64,000 bases of DNA from Variovorax sp. Root318D1 (GTDB lineage: Bacteria; Pseudomonadota; Gammaproteobacteria; Burkholderiales; Burkholderiaceae_C): positions 169,011 through 233,010 of the forward strand of contig NZ_LMCQ01000019.1 in NCBI RefSeq assembly GCF_001424835.1, written 5' to 3'. The notes beneath the pieces are model-generated. The model saw only the letters and a program-made list of their open reading frames with translations, searched no databases and was not told the DNA's origin. The position numbers and the translations under genes are program-made. Below, one piece after another: positions 18,091-27,548 of this stretch (position 1 is the first letter of the stretch; each line of letters begins with the position of its first letter).

Positions 18091-20346
18091 TCAGGCGGCG
18101 GGAACCATGCGCGCGGCGGTCAGCACCGAGGCGGTCCGCCGCGCAGCGCGCAAGACGGCGTCCAGATGGCTCCGGTCGCGCACGGCAATCACGAAGCGCA
18201 GGTCGGTCGAATCTTGTGGCGTCTCGTCGGCCATCTCGACGTGCGTGATGTCGGCCTCGGCATCAGCCAGCGTCGCGGCCACGCGGGCCAGCACGCCTTT
18301 GTCATTGCGCACGGTGATGACCACGCCAGTCTCGAAGGCGCGGGTGGGTTCGTCCGCCCATTCGACCGCGAAGAAGCGCTCGCTGTCCTTGTGGCGCAGG
18401 CGCTGGCCGACGCCGCAGCTTTCGGTGTGCACCACCAGGCCTTCGCCATGCCCGAGGTAGCCGACGATCTCGTCACCCGGAATGGGTCGGCAGCACAGCG
18501 CGAAGCGCACCGACGAGTTCTCGCTGCCATCCAGCGTGACGGCGCCCTGCGAGATGGTTTCGTGCGAAATAAAGCGTTCACGGCTCAGCAGCAGCGCGTC
18601 CGGCCGCTCGCCCAGTTCTGACAGCATGGCCACCAGGCGCTTTGCCACGATGCTGGCAATCCGCTTGCCCAGGCCGATGTCGGTCAGCAGTTCGGCGCGG
18701 GTGCGGTTGCCGGTGAAGCGCAGCAGCTTGTCCCACAGCGCCTGATGTTCCGCATCGTCGGCCGGCAGCTTGCCGAGGCCTTCGGCGCGCAGTGCCTGGG
18801 CCAGCAGCTTCTCTCCGAGGCCTTCGGATTCGGCGTGGGCCAGGGTCTTCAGGTAGTGGCGGATCTTGGAGCGCGCGCGGCCGGTTCGCACGAAGCCGAG
18901 CCATGCCGGGTTGGGCGTCGACACAGGCGCGGTAATCACCTCGACCACGTCGCCGTTCTTGAGCTCGGTGCGCAGCGGCACCTGGTCGCCGTTGATGCGG
19001 GCGGCCGAGGTGTGGTCGCCGATGTTGCTGTGGATGGCGTAGGCAAAGTCGACCACCGTCGCACCGCGCGGCAGCGCCAGGATCTGGCTCTTTGGCGTGA
19101 ACACGTACACCGCATCCGGAAAGAGGTCGACCTTGACGTGGTCCCAGAACTCGGCGGCATCGCGGGTTTCATCCTGGATGTCGAGCAGCGACTGCAGCCA
19201 CTTGGTTCCGAGCCTGTCGTTGCTGGGCGCATTCGGCTCTGCGGCCTTGTAGAGCCAGTGCGCCGCGACGCCCGATTCGGCCACCACGTGCATGGCCTCG
19301 GTGCGCAGCTGGAACTCCACGTTCACGCCAGCCGGGCCCACCAGCGTGGTGTGCAGCGACTGGTAGCCGTTGAGCTTGGCAATGGCAATGTGGTCCTTGA
19401 ACTTGCCCGGCAGCGGCTTGTACATCTGGTGCAGGATGCCAAGGCCCGTGTAGCAGGCGATCACGTTCGGCACGATCAGCCGAAAACCGTAGATGTCGGT
19501 CACCTGGGCAAAGCTCAGGTGCTTTTCTTCCATCTTGCGGTAGATCGAATAGAGCGTTTTTTCTCGTCCCGCGATGCGCAGCGTCATGTTGGCGTTGGCA
19601 AAGGCGGTCTCGACCTCGCGCTGCACCTTCTGGATCAGATCGCGGCGGCGCCCCCGCGCCCTGGCCACTGCCTTCGACAGGGTGGCGTAGCGCCAGGGTT
19701 TCAGGTGGCGGAACGACAGCTCCTGCAGTTCGCGATACGTCTGGTTCAAACCCAGCCGATGCGCGATGGGCGCGTAGATTTCGAGCGTTTCGCGCGAAAT
19801 GCGGGCCCATTTTTCGCGCGGCGCATCGTCCAGCGTGCGCATGTTGTGCGTTCGGTCGGCCAGCTTGACCAGAATGACACGCACGTCGCGCGCCATGGCC
19901 AGCAGCATCTTGCGGAACGATTCGGCCTGGTTCTCTTCGCGGGTATTGAACTGCAGCTTGTCGAGCTTGGTGAGCCCGTCGACCAACTCGGCCACCGGCG
20001 CTCCAAAGCGCTCGATCAACTCCGGCTTGGTCACCCCGCAGTCTTCAATGGCATCGTGCAGCAGGGCGGCCATGAGCGCCTGCGCGTCGAGCTTCCATTC
20101 GGCGCACTGCGCCGCAACGGCAATGGGGTGGGTGATGTACGGTTCGCCGCTGTTGCGCAACTGGCCCAGGTGCGCCTCGTCGGCAAAGCGGTAGGCGCGG
20201 CGCACCAGTTCGGTGTCTTCGGGACTAAGGTAGTCGAGCCGGGCCGTCAGCGCGGCAAAGCTTGCGGCAGCCGCATTCAGCGCCGCCGGGCTCGGCTTTG
20301 GCGTGCCCGAAGGGGCATGGGACTGATGTTTGGCGACCGCGCTCAT
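18091..20346 (-). CDS. spoT: Bifunctional (p)ppGpp synthetase/hydrolase
   Basis: Controls the alarmone (p)ppGpp. 751 residues, in order: HD hydrolase domain with H73 and the HD/ED pairs at 97-98 and 101-102 (LLHDAIEDCG); synthetase domain (GREKTLYSIYRKMEEK, then DIYGFRLIV); TGS domain (VYVFTPKSQILALPRGATVVDFAY); a helical/zinc-finger region; and a C-terminal ACT domain. The intact HD motif argues for a Rel/SpoT-type bifunctional enzyme, not RelA. The ATG at 20346 is preferred over a GTG three codons upstream. Downstream of rpoZ on the same strand, but separated by a terminator. Confidence 0.96.
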   Translation of the reverse strand: MSAVAKHQSHAPSGTPKPSPAALNAAAASFAALTARLDYLSPEDTELVRRAYRFADEAHLGQLRNSGEPYITHPIAVAAQCAEWKLDAQALMAALLHDAIEDCGVTKPELIERFGAPVAELVDGLTKLDKLQFNTREENQAESFRKMLLAMARDVRVILVKLADRTHNMRTLDDAPREKWARISRETLEIYAPIAHRLGLNQTYRELQELSFRHLKPWRYATLSKAVARARGRRRDLIQKVQREVETAFANANMTLRIAGREKTLYSIYRKMEEKHLSFAQVTDIYGFRLIVPNVIACYTGLGILHQMYKPLPGKFKDHIAIAKLNGYQSLHTTLVGPAGVNVEFQLRTEAMHVVAESGVAAHWLYKAAEPNAPSNDRLGTKWLQSLLDIQDETRDAAEFWDHVKVDLFPDAVYVFTPKSQILALPRGATVVDFAYAIHSNIGDHTSAARINGDQVPLRTELKNGDVVEVITAPVSTPNPAWLGFVRTGRARSKIRHYLKTLAHAESEGLGEKLLAQALRAEGLGKLPADDAEHQALWDKLLRFTGNRTRAELLTDIGLGKRIASIVAKRLVAMLSELGERPDALLLSRERFISHETISQGAVTLDGSENSSVRFALCCRPIPGDEIVGYLGHGEGLVVHTESCGVGQRLRHKDSERFFAVEWADEPTRAFETGVVITVRNDKGVLARVAATLADAEADITHVEMADETPQDSTDLRFVIAVRDRSHLDAVLRAARRTASVLTAARMVPAA

Positions 20347-20390
20347 GGCTATCACTTTAGCGTGACCGCTGTATGGACGCGTCCAGACGT

Positions 20391-20414
20391 AAAAAAAGCA
20401 CCGCTTTGCGGTGC
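20391..20414 (-). terminator. Intrinsic terminator between rpoZ and spoT
   Basis: On the minus strand: GCACCGC-AAA-GCGGTGC followed by seven T residues. It lies 26 bp beyond the rpoZ stop. Readthrough would be needed for rpoZ-spoT cotranscription; otherwise spoT has its own promoter in the 44 bp between the T tract and its ATG. Confidence 0.9.
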
Positions 20415-20439
20415 CTTTTCGTTGCAGGGGTGCGTCAGA

Positions 20440-20643
20440 TCAGCCCGGCACCTTCTTGAGCATTTCGATGCCAATCTTGCCTTCGGCAATTTCGCGCAGG
20501 GCGGTCACGGCCGGCTTGTTCTTGCTCTCGATCTTGGGCGCGTGGCCTTGGCTCAGCATGCGCGCACGGTACGTGGCGGCCAGAACCAGCTGGAAACGGT
20601 TGGGGATCTGAAGCAGACAATCTTCGACGGTGATGCGGGCCAT
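20440..20643 (-). CDS. rpoZ: RNA polymerase omega subunit
   Basis: Assists assembly of the beta-prime subunit into RNA polymerase and mediates part of the ppGpp response. 67 residues, normal length. [24 protein letters not shown] and the later [11 protein letters not shown] are standard omega motifs. It lies between gmk and spoT, the usual gmk-rpoZ-spoT order. Confidence 0.97.
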   Translation of the reverse strand: MARITVEDCLLQIPNRFQLVLAATYRARMLSQGHAPKIESKNKPAVTALREIAEGKIGIEMLKKVPG

Positions 20644-20672
20644 GATGAGAATCTTTCGGGGTGAGCAGGAAA

Positions 20673-21305
20673 TCAGGGGATGTTCAGGGCGGCGAATGTG
20701 TCGGCACGTGCGCGGCGCTGTGCAGAATACCGAAGCCGCTGAGCGTGGACGATCGCCTTGAGATCGAAAAGCGCGCGCTCAAATAACTCGTTGATTATAA
20801 CGAAGTCGAATTCCCCCGCCCTGGCCATCTCTTCGGCGGCATTCTTGAGGCGCAGTTCGATGACGGCCGCGCTGTCTTCGCCGCGCCGCTCCAGCCGCGA
20901 GCGCAATTCTTCCCAACTGGGCGGCAGGATGAAGATCATGACCGCGTTAGCAAAGGTCTTGCGGATCTGGATGGCGCCCTGGAAGTCGATCTCCAGGATG
21001 ACGTCGGCCCCCTGGGCGATCCGCTCCTCAATGGCTTTCTTGGAGGTGCCGTATCGGTGGCCGTGCACATGGGCCCACTCCACGAAGCCGTCGGCGGCGA
21101 TCATGGCGTCGAATTCGGATGGCGAGGTAAAAAAGTACTCCCGGCCGTGCTTTTCCTGCCCGCGCGGTGGCCGCGTGGTGTGGGAAACCGAAGGCTGGAC
21201 GGCCGTGTCCAGCTCCATGAGCGCCTTGACCAGGCTCGACTTGCCGGCACCGCTTGGTGCCGCGACGACAAAAATATTGCCCGGATAGTCCATTCGCTCG
21301 CTCAT
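20673..21305 (-). CDS. gmk: Guanylate kinase
   Basis: Phosphorylates GMP to GDP. 210 residues. Walker [10 protein letters not shown] (K22) and the GMP-binding segment [15 protein letters not shown] are clear; [13 protein letters not shown] contains the conserved Asp. The ATG overlaps the yicC stop as ATGA, so yicC and gmk are translationally coupled. Confidence 0.98.
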   Translation of the reverse strand: MSERMDYPGNIFVVAAPSGAGKSSLVKALMELDTAVQPSVSHTTRPPRGQEKHGREYFFTSPSEFDAMIAADGFVEWAHVHGHRYGTSKKAIEERIAQGADVILEIDFQGAIQIRKTFANAVMIFILPPSWEELRSRLERRGEDSAAVIELRLKNAAEEMARAGEFDFVIINELFERALFDLKAIVHAQRLRYSAQRRARADTFAALNIP

Positions 21306-22216
21306 TCGATGTTTTGTACCTGTTCGCGCATCTGCTCGATCAGGACCTTCATGTCCACGCCAATGCGGGTGAGCTCCAGCGCAGCCGACTTGGAGCCCAG
21401 TGTATTGGCCTCGCGATGCAGTTCCTGGATCAGGAAATCCAGCCGCTTGCCGATTTCGCCGCCCTTTTTGAGCAGCCGCTCGATCTCGTCGAGGTGGGAA
21501 TTCAGGCGCGTGAGCTCTTCAGCCACGTCGATGCGGATGGCAAAGGCGGTGGCCTCGTTCAGCGCCCGGTCCTGGGCCGCCTCGGGCAGGGTGCCGCCGG
21601 TGAGGCCCATGGCCTCCTGCCAGCGCTCCAGGAAACGCGCCCTCTGCTGCTCAACCAGCTGGGGAATCAGCGGCCCGGCCTGTTCGACCAGCGTACGCAG
21701 CTGGGCCAGGTGGGCCTCCAGCATCTTGGCGAGCCGTGCGCCTTCGCGCTGGCGGGCGGACATCAGGGCGTCCAAGGCCTTGGCGGTCACGTCGATCAGG
21801 TCGCTAGCCCAGTCGCCACGGGTTGCGCTGTCGCCGCCGGCAAGGCGCAGCACGTCGGCCACGCTCAATTCGCGGGCGCCGGGCAGCCAGGCCTTGATGC
21901 CGTCCTGCACGCCGTTCAGCCGCTGCAGCAGCTTGACGGAGGGCTCGACGACGCCGGCCTGGGCGGTGTTCTCGATGGCGGCCCGCACCTCGACCTTGCC
22001 GCGCTTGAGCTTGCCGGTGAGCAGCTCGCGCAGCGCGGTTTCATGCTGGCGCAGTTCCTCCGGCAATTTGAAGGTGAGATCGAGGAAGCGGCTGTTGACC
22101 GAGCGTATCTCGACCCCGAGTCGTCCCGCGGCGGTAGGCCGTGCTTCGGCTTCGGAGTGGCTGCCAACGGGCCCGTTCTGGCCACTGGCATAGCCGGTCA
22201 TGCTGTAAACTGGCAT
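21302..22216 (-). CDS. yicC: YicC-family endoribonuclease
   Basis: 304 residues. The N-terminus [12 protein letters not shown] and the C-terminal block ([20 protein letters not shown], then [13 protein letters not shown]) are the two conserved regions of the YicC family, reported as endoribonucleases acting on small RNAs in E. coli. The middle is helical. The ATG at 22216 fits the family start better than the internal ATG at 22201. First gene of the yicC-gmk pair. Confidence 0.94.
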   Translation of the reverse strand: MPVYSMTGYASGQNGPVGSHSEAEARPTAAGRLGVEIRSVNSRFLDLTFKLPEELRQHETALRELLTGKLKRGKVEVRAAIENTAQAGVVEPSVKLLQRLNGVQDGIKAWLPGARELSVADVLRLAGGDSATRGDWASDLIDVTAKALDALMSARQREGARLAKMLEAHLAQLRTLVEQAGPLIPQLVEQQRARFLERWQEAMGLTGGTLPEAAQDRALNEATAFAIRIDVAEELTRLNSHLDEIERLLKKGGEIGKRLDFLIQELHREANTLGSKSAALELTRIGVDMKVLIEQMREQVQNIE

Positions 22217-22308
22217 TGCGCCTCACTGTGGTTTTTGCTTGCATGCACCGAGGCGTCGGCATGGCGTTCGCTTGCCGCACCATCGCCTTCGGGCGAAACT
22301 CCCGGATT

Positions 22309-23316
22309 ATGTCAAAGGTCAAGCCTTCGCCCCTGCTGCCCGATACGGTCATTGGCGGTTACCGCATCGTTCGCCGCCTTTCCGCAGGCGGTTTTGGCGT
22401 TGTCTATCTCGCCATAGACCCCAGCGGACAGCAGGTTGCCGTCAAGGAATACCTGCCGTCGTCGCTCGCCACGCGCGGGCCGGGCGAGCTCACGCCCGAG
22501 GTTCCGCCCGAAAAGCTCTCCCTCTACAGGCTCGGTTTGAAGAGCTTTTTCGAGGAAGGCCGCTCGCTCGCACAGATCTCGCATGCCTCGGTGGTCAGCG
22601 TTCTCAACTTTTTCAGGGAGAACGAAACCGTCTACATGGTCATGAACTACCTGGAGGGCGCGACCCTGCAGGACTTCGTGGTGACCGCGCGCGACCTGAA
22701 AAAGCCCAAGGTTTTCCGGGAATCGACCATCCGGTCGCTTTTCGACGAAATTCTGCGGGGCCTGCGCATCGTGCACCAGTACAAGATGCTGCACCTGGAC
22801 ATCAAGCCTGCCAACATCTTCGTCACCGACGAAGACCGCGCGGTGCTGATCGACTTTGGCGCCGCCCGCGAGGTGCTCAGCAAAGAGGGCATCTTCATCC
22901 GCCCGATGTACACCCCCGGCTTTGCCGCCCCCGAGATGTACCGGCGCGACTCGTCGATGGGCCCCTGGACCGACATCTACGCCATTGGCGCTTGCATTTA
23001 CGCCTGCATGCAGGGCTATCCGCCCAACGACGCCCCGCGCCGCATCGAGAAAGACCGGCTCAGCCTGTCGCTGTCGCGCCTGCGCGGCGTGTACTCCGAC
23101 AACCTCATCGAAGTGGTCGAGTGGTGCATGTCGCTCGATCCGCTCTCGCGGCCGCAATCGGTCTTTGCGCTTCAAAAAGAACTGAGCCGCGAAGGCGAGC
23201 GGCGCTACACCAAGCTCACCGTTGGCGAGAAGGTGCGGCTTTCATTCGACAACATCCGCTCCTTCGACAAGAAGGCCCTGCCCAGGGCGGCGGCACCTAC
23301 GACGCGTCCGGCATGA
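22309..23316 (+). CDS. Serine/threonine protein kinase (Hanks type)
   Basis: 335-residue cytoplasmic kinase without a transmembrane segment. Glycine loop SAGGFGVVY (25-33), catalytic Lys K46 (VAVKEYLP), catalytic loop HLDIKPANIF with D164, K166 and N169, DFG at 182-184 and APE at 207-209. The catalytic loop has Leu where HRD kinases have Arg. The ATG at 22309 gives a compact start just before the kinase fold; in-frame codons further upstream overlap yicC. The stop overlaps the phosphatase start as ATGA, so the two opposing enzymes are coupled. Substrates are unknown. Confidence 0.93.
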   Translation: MSKVKPSPLLPDTVIGGYRIVRRLSAGGFGVVYLAIDPSGQQVAVKEYLPSSLATRGPGELTPEVPPEKLSLYRLGLKSFFEEGRSLAQISHASVVSVLNFFRENETVYMVMNYLEGATLQDFVVTARDLKKPKVFRESTIRSLFDEILRGLRIVHQYKMLHLDIKPANIFVTDEDRAVLIDFGAAREVLSKEGIFIRPMYTPGFAAPEMYRRDSSMGPWTDIYAIGACIYACMQGYPPNDAPRRIEKDRLSLSLSRLRGVYSDNLIEVVEWCMSLDPLSRPQSVFALQKELSREGERRYTKLTVGEKVRLSFDNIRSFDKKALPRAAAPTTRPA

Positions 23317-24218
23317 AATTCTCGGTATTCCAGGTCAGCCGCAAGGGCGGCCGTCTCAAGAACGAAGACCGCATGGGCTATTGCTACACGCGGGAGTCGG
23401 GCCTCTTTGTGCTGGCCGACGGCATGGGCGGCCACCCCGAGGGCGAGGTTGCGGCCCAGCTGGCATTGCAGACCATTGCGGCGCTCTACCAGCGCGAGGC
23501 GCGCCCCACCGTCAAGGACGCCAAGGCCTTTCTGGCCGAATCGGCCATGGCCGCGCATCAGCAGATCATGCGGTACGCAAGCCACAAGGCCATGCTCGAC
23601 ACGCCGCGCACCACCGTCGTCGCGGCCCTGCTGCAGGGCACCACGGCCACCTGGATGCATTGCGGCGACTCGCGCCTTTACGTGGTGCGCGACGGCCGCC
23701 TGCTGACGCGCACGCGCGACCATTCGCACGCCGAGCGCCCGCGACCACAAGGCTCGGACATGCCGGTCAACCGCAACCTGCTGCTCACCTGCCTGGGCTC
23801 GCCGACCACGCCGTTGTTCGATATTTCGGCCCCGCTGCAACTGCAGCGCGGCGACCGCATCATGCTGTGCTCGGACGGCGTCTGGGGCGTGCTCGACGAC
23901 GCCGTCATCGTGCACACGCTGTCTTCCGACAAGCCGGTGTCCGATGCGGCGCCCGACCTCGCCGAAATGGCGCTTCGCAAGGGCGGCGCCCACAGCGACA
24001 ACGTGACGCTCATCGCGCTCGAATGGGAACAGCCCGATTCGACCCGCGAAGAGCGCGGCGTTTCCACCGAAACTATCGACGAGGGCGTTTTTGCGTCCAC
24101 CATCCAGGCCGGCATGCCCTCCGATGGAGAGATCGAGGACATGGACGAAGACGCCATCGAGCGTTCGATTGCAGAAATCAACGAGGCCATTCGCCGCTCT
24201 GCGGCAAAGAAGATTTGA
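23313..24218 (+). CDS. PP2C-family protein phosphatase
   Basis: 301-residue metal-dependent Ser/Thr phosphatase, probable partner of the adjacent kinase. Motifs: NED at 17-19, DGMGG at 36-40, MHCGDSRLYVVRDG, LCSDGVWGVLDD and SDNVTLIAL, which supply the metal-binding aspartates. The C-terminal 60 residues are acidic and outside the fold. The start overlaps the kinase stop by 4 bp. Confidence 0.94.
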   Translation: MKFSVFQVSRKGGRLKNEDRMGYCYTRESGLFVLADGMGGHPEGEVAAQLALQTIAALYQREARPTVKDAKAFLAESAMAAHQQIMRYASHKAMLDTPRTTVVAALLQGTTATWMHCGDSRLYVVRDGRLLTRTRDHSHAERPRPQGSDMPVNRNLLLTCLGSPTTPLFDISAPLQLQRGDRIMLCSDGVWGVLDDAVIVHTLSSDKPVSDAAPDLAEMALRKGGAHSDNVTLIALEWEQPDSTREERGVSTETIDEGVFASTIQAGMPSDGEIEDMDEDAIERSIAEINEAIRRSAAKKI

Positions 24219-24353
24219 TACCCGGGCGTGCCGCGCTCGCGCCGCCCACCCGTTTTTAAGTAAGGCTGCTGTTCCTACAGCTGCCGGCAATGCCGGCGCC
24301 GCGGCACGGTTGGCCGATGAGTTCCGTTTTTATTCCCACGCACCTCTCACAAA

Positions 24354-25085
24354 ATGACTGCTTTCACACGAAGCGCCGGCCGCGCCGCCGACCAGCTGCG
24401 CCCGGTGCGCATCACCCGCGGTTTCACCATCCACGCCGAAGGCTCGGTGCTCATCGAATTCGGCCAGACCCGCGTGCTGTGCACCGCCTCGGTTGAAGAG
24501 CGGGTGCCGCCGCACAAGCGCGGCAGCGGCGAAGGCTGGGTCACGGCCGAATACGGCATGCTGCCACGCGCCACCCACACGCGCAGCGACCGCGAGGCCG
24601 CCCGCGGCAAGCAAAGCGGCCGCACGCAGGAAATCCAGCGCCTCATCGGCCGCTCGATGCGCGCCGTATTCGACCTGGCCGCGCTGGGCGAGCGCACCAT
24701 CCACCTCGACTGCGACGTGCTGCAGGCCGACGGCGGCACCCGCACCGCGGCCATCACCGGAGCATTCGTTGCCGCGCAAGACGCCGTCAACAAGCTACTG
24801 GCCGCCGGCACGATCCCCGCATCGCCCATCAAGGGCCACGTGGCCGCCATTTCGGTCGGCATCGTCGGCGGCACGCCGCTGCTCGACCTGGAATACACCG
24901 AAGACTCCGCCTGCGACACCGACATGAACGTCGTCATGACCGGCGCCGGCCATTTCGTCGAAGTGCAAGGCACCGCCGAAGGCGCTGCCTTCTCGCGCGA
25001 AGAGATGAACATCCTCCTCGGCCTGGCGGAGAAGGGCATTGGCGAACTGATCGTGCTGCAGCAGCAGTCCCTCGTTTCGAAGTAA
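24354..25085 (+). CDS. rph: Ribonuclease PH
   Basis: Phosphorolytic 3' exonuclease that trims tRNA ends. 243 residues, normal length. [22 protein letters not shown], the phosphate-binding [12 protein letters not shown] and the C-terminal [16 protein letters not shown] are diagnostic. First of the rph-rdgB-hemW run on the plus strand, downstream of the kinase/phosphatase pair with a 135-bp gap. Confidence 0.97.
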   Translation: MTAFTRSAGRAADQLRPVRITRGFTIHAEGSVLIEFGQTRVLCTASVEERVPPHKRGSGEGWVTAEYGMLPRATHTRSDREAARGKQSGRTQEIQRLIGRSMRAVFDLAALGERTIHLDCDVLQADGGTRTAAITGAFVAAQDAVNKLLAAGTIPASPIKGHVAAISVGIVGGTPLLDLEYTEDSACDTDMNVVMTGAGHFVEVQGTAEGAAFSREEMNILLGLAEKGIGELIVLQQQSLVSK

Positions 25086-25106
25086 TCAAGTAGTTAAGTA
25101 GTGGCG

Positions 25107-25706
25107 ATGAAACTGGTCCTGGCCTCCAACAACGCCGGCAAGCTTGCCGAGCTCCAGCAGCTGTTTGCGGAGTTGGCCGTAACGCTCGTGCCCCAGTCGG
25201 CACTGGGCGTGGGCGAGGCCGAGGAACCGTTTCGCACCTTCGTTGAAAACGCGCTGGCCAAGGCGCGCCATGCCAGCGCCGCGACCGGCCTGCCCGCCAT
25301 TGCCGACGACGCCGGGCTTTGCGTCGATGCCTTTGGCGGCTTGCCGGGTGTCGACACCGCCTTCTATGCCACGCAGTTCGGGTACGCCAAGGGCGACGCC
25401 AACAACGTCAAGGCCCTGCTGGAGCAGCTCGACGGCGTGGTCAACCGGCGTGCCGCACTCGTCAGCACGCTGGTCGCGCTGCGCGGGCACGACGACCCCG
25501 AGCCCCTCATTGCCGTCGGTCGCGTGGTCGGCGAAATTACCAAGGCGCCCATCGGCGACAACGGCTTTGGTTTCGATCCCGTCATGTATTTGCCCGGCTT
25601 CGGCAAGACCTTTGCGCAGCTGCCGCCCGAAGTAAAAAACGCCAACAGCCACCGAGGCCAGGCGGCCAAGGCCATGCTGGCCTTGATGCGCGAACGCTGG
25701 TTCTGA
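25107..25706 (+). CDS. rdgB: dITP/XTP pyrophosphatase
   Basis: Hydrolyses non-canonical purine nucleoside triphosphates (dITP, XTP), keeping them out of DNA. 199 residues. The SNNAGKLAEL start motif, TGLPAIADDAGLCVDAFGG and the late NSHRGQAAKAM match the Ham1/RdgB family. The ATG at 25107 is chosen for the standard MKLVLASNN start; a GTG two codons earlier is in frame. Confidence 0.96.
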   Translation: MKLVLASNNAGKLAELQQLFAELAVTLVPQSALGVGEAEEPFRTFVENALAKARHASAATGLPAIADDAGLCVDAFGGLPGVDTAFYATQFGYAKGDANNVKALLEQLDGVVNRRAALVSTLVALRGHDDPEPLIAVGRVVGEITKAPIGDNGFGFDPVMYLPGFGKTFAQLPPEVKNANSHRGQAAKAMLALMRERWF

Positions 25707-25711
25707 CTCCA

Positions 25712-26971
25712 ATGGCCACTGTGTTTCCCATTCAGCCGGCACAGGCCGCGGGCGCGCCGCAGGCCAACGACGTGCTGCACTGGATGCGGCCCGGCCCGCT
25801 GCAGCTTGCGGCGCTGCCGCCGTTGTCGCTCTACATCCACCTGCCCTGGTGCCTGCGCAAGTGCCCATATTGCGATTTCAACTCGCACGAGTGGCGCGCC
25901 ACCAACGAGGCCGAGGCCGAAGGCATTCCCGAGGCGGCCTACCTCGACGCGCTGATTGCAGACCTGGATGCCGCGCTGCCGCTCATCTGGGGCCGCACCG
26001 TCCACACCATTTTTATTGGCGGCGGAACGCCTAGCCTCTTTTCGCCCCAGGCCATCGACCGCCTGCTGGGCGACGTGCGGGCCCGCCTCAAGCTGGCGCC
26101 CGACTGCGAGATCTCGCTCGAAGCCAACCCCGGCACCTTCGAGCGCAACCGCTTTCGCGCCTACCGCAGTGCGGGCGTCACGCGCCTGTCGGTCGGTGTG
26201 CAGAGCTTCAATGACGAGCACCTGAAGGCATTGGGCCGCGTGCACGATCGCGCACAGGCCATTGCCGCCGTCGAAGAAGCTGCGAGTGCGTTCGACACCT
26301 TCAACCTCGACCTCATGTACGCCCTGCCGGGCCAGACGATCGAGGGCCTGGACGCCGACCTGACCCAAGCGCTGGCGCTCGCGCCGCCGCACATCTCGGT
26401 GTACCACCTCACCATCGAACCCAACACCTGGTTCGCTAAATTTCCGCCGGCCTTGCCCGAAGACGACGTGGCCTACGCCATGCTCGACCGCATCACCGAG
26501 CGCACCGCCGCCAGCGGCATGTCGCGCTACGAGGTTTCAGCCTACGCGCGCGCCGGCCACACCTGCGCGCACAACCTCAACTACTGGCAGTTTGGCGACT
26601 ACCTTGGCATTGGCGCCGGCGCTCACAGCAAGCTGAGCTTTGCCCATCGCATCGTGCGCCAGGTGCGCTTTCGCGAACCGCGCCTGTACATGGACAACGC
26701 CCGCGCAGGCGCCGCCGTGACCCAAAGCGAAGAAGTCGCGCTGGCCGACCTGCCGTTCGAATTCATGCTCAACGCGCTGCGCTTGAAAGAAGGCTTCACG
26801 CTGCCCCAGTTCAGCGAGCGCACAGGGCTGGCCATGACCAGCATCCAAAAAGGGATGGAAGAAGCCGAGCGCAAGGGCCTCATCGCGCGCGACCTGCACC
26901 GCGTGTGGCCCACCGAGCGCGGGCTGGATTTTCTGAGCGACTTGCAGACGCTTTTCCTGCCCGAGGCTTGA
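25712..26971 (+). CDS. hemW: Radical SAM heme chaperone HemW (coproporphyrinogen-dehydrogenase-like)
   Basis: Heme chaperone related to HemN, thought to deliver heme to respiratory proteins. 419 residues. The radical-SAM cluster ligands are C47, C51 and C54, preceded by YIHLPW; the SAM glycine motif is GGGTPSLFS; the central SVGVQSFNDEHLKALGR and the C-terminal HemN domain complete the fold. The N-terminus is about 35 residues longer than in many homologues, which would also fit a downstream start. Five bases after rdgB. Confidence 0.93.
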   Translation: MATVFPIQPAQAAGAPQANDVLHWMRPGPLQLAALPPLSLYIHLPWCLRKCPYCDFNSHEWRATNEAEAEGIPEAAYLDALIADLDAALPLIWGRTVHTIFIGGGTPSLFSPQAIDRLLGDVRARLKLAPDCEISLEANPGTFERNRFRAYRSAGVTRLSVGVQSFNDEHLKALGRVHDRAQAIAAVEEAASAFDTFNLDLMYALPGQTIEGLDADLTQALALAPPHISVYHLTIEPNTWFAKFPPALPEDDVAYAMLDRITERTAASGMSRYEVSAYARAGHTCAHNLNYWQFGDYLGIGAGAHSKLSFAHRIVRQVRFREPRLYMDNARAGAAVTQSEEVALADLPFEFMLNALRLKEGFTLPQFSERTGLAMTSIQKGMEEAERKGLIARDLHRVWPTERGLDFLSDLQTLFLPEA

Positions 26972-26987
26972 GGCCCCAGCGTCAGCA

Positions 26988-26993
26988 TAAAAT
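26988..26993 (+). promoter_or_regulatory. Candidate -10 element of tRNA-Ser
   Basis: TAAAAT 10 nt upstream of the tRNA 5' end, the correct spacing for transcription starting at about 27000. No strong -35 hexamer is seen. Confidence 0.45.
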
Positions 26994-27003
26994 CGACGGT
27001 TCC

Positions 27004-27091
27004 GGAGAGTTGGGTGAGTGGTTTAAACCAGCAGTCTTGAAAACTGCCGACGAGAAATCGTCCGTGAGTTCGAATCTCACACTCTCCGCCA
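27004..27091 (+). tRNA. tRNA-Ser (anticodon TGA)
   Basis: 88 nt with encoded CCA. The acceptor arms GGAGAGT/ACTCTCC pair fully. The anticodon stem GCAGT/ACTGC holds the loop CTTGAAA, anticodon TGA. The long variable arm (class II) is present as expected for serine. It lies 32 bp after hemW. Confidence 0.97.
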
Positions 27092-27152
27092 AATCTGCCA
27101 CTTCGCGCAACAGCGCTTCGAAGCCGAAGCGCCGGCCGCCCACTTCGCCTCG

Positions 27153-27548
27153 CTACTCAAACCGTATCTCAGCCACCGTAGGCGCATTCGGTTCCCTGGT
27201 GTTGGCATTCGCAATGGCGCCGTCCTTCTCATTCCTGAACCAGTAGCGGCATCCGGTTCGAGAAATCATCGTCACGCACATCGAGCCGTCGGGATTGAAA
27301 AACCACTTGCCCGACGCACGGCCGGGGCCGCTTCGATTGGCAAAGTCGACGCGGCCGTCCGAATAGAACTGCCAGCGCGAGACCATGCCGGTCGAACGAT
27401 TGCTTGAAACGATGGGCTTGCCGATCAAGGTGGTCTCGATCTCGGCTTTGCTCAGAAACACGCGGTCATGGATTGGTGCGTGCTCTTCGGAGATGGCGGG
27501 CACGGCGGCAACGCAAAGCAGCGTGCGGATGGCGTAGCGTGTGAACAT
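27153..27548 (-). CDS. Exported protein of unknown function, DUF995-like
   Basis: 131 residues with a probable signal peptide (residues 1-20). The mature part has GKPIVSSNRSTGMVSRW, a FYSDGRVDF strand, GKWFFNPDGSMCV and GCRYWFR. This pattern of DG turns and two cysteines resembles small secreted DUF995-type domains, but I am not certain of the family. It is transcribed towards tRNA-Ser. Confidence 0.65.
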   Translation of the reverse strand: MFTRYAIRTLLCVAAVPAISEEHAPIHDRVFLSKAEIETTLIGKPIVSSNRSTGMVSRWQFYSDGRVDFANRSGPGRASGKWFFNPDGSMCVTMISRTGCRYWFRNEKDGAIANANTREPNAPTVAEIRFE

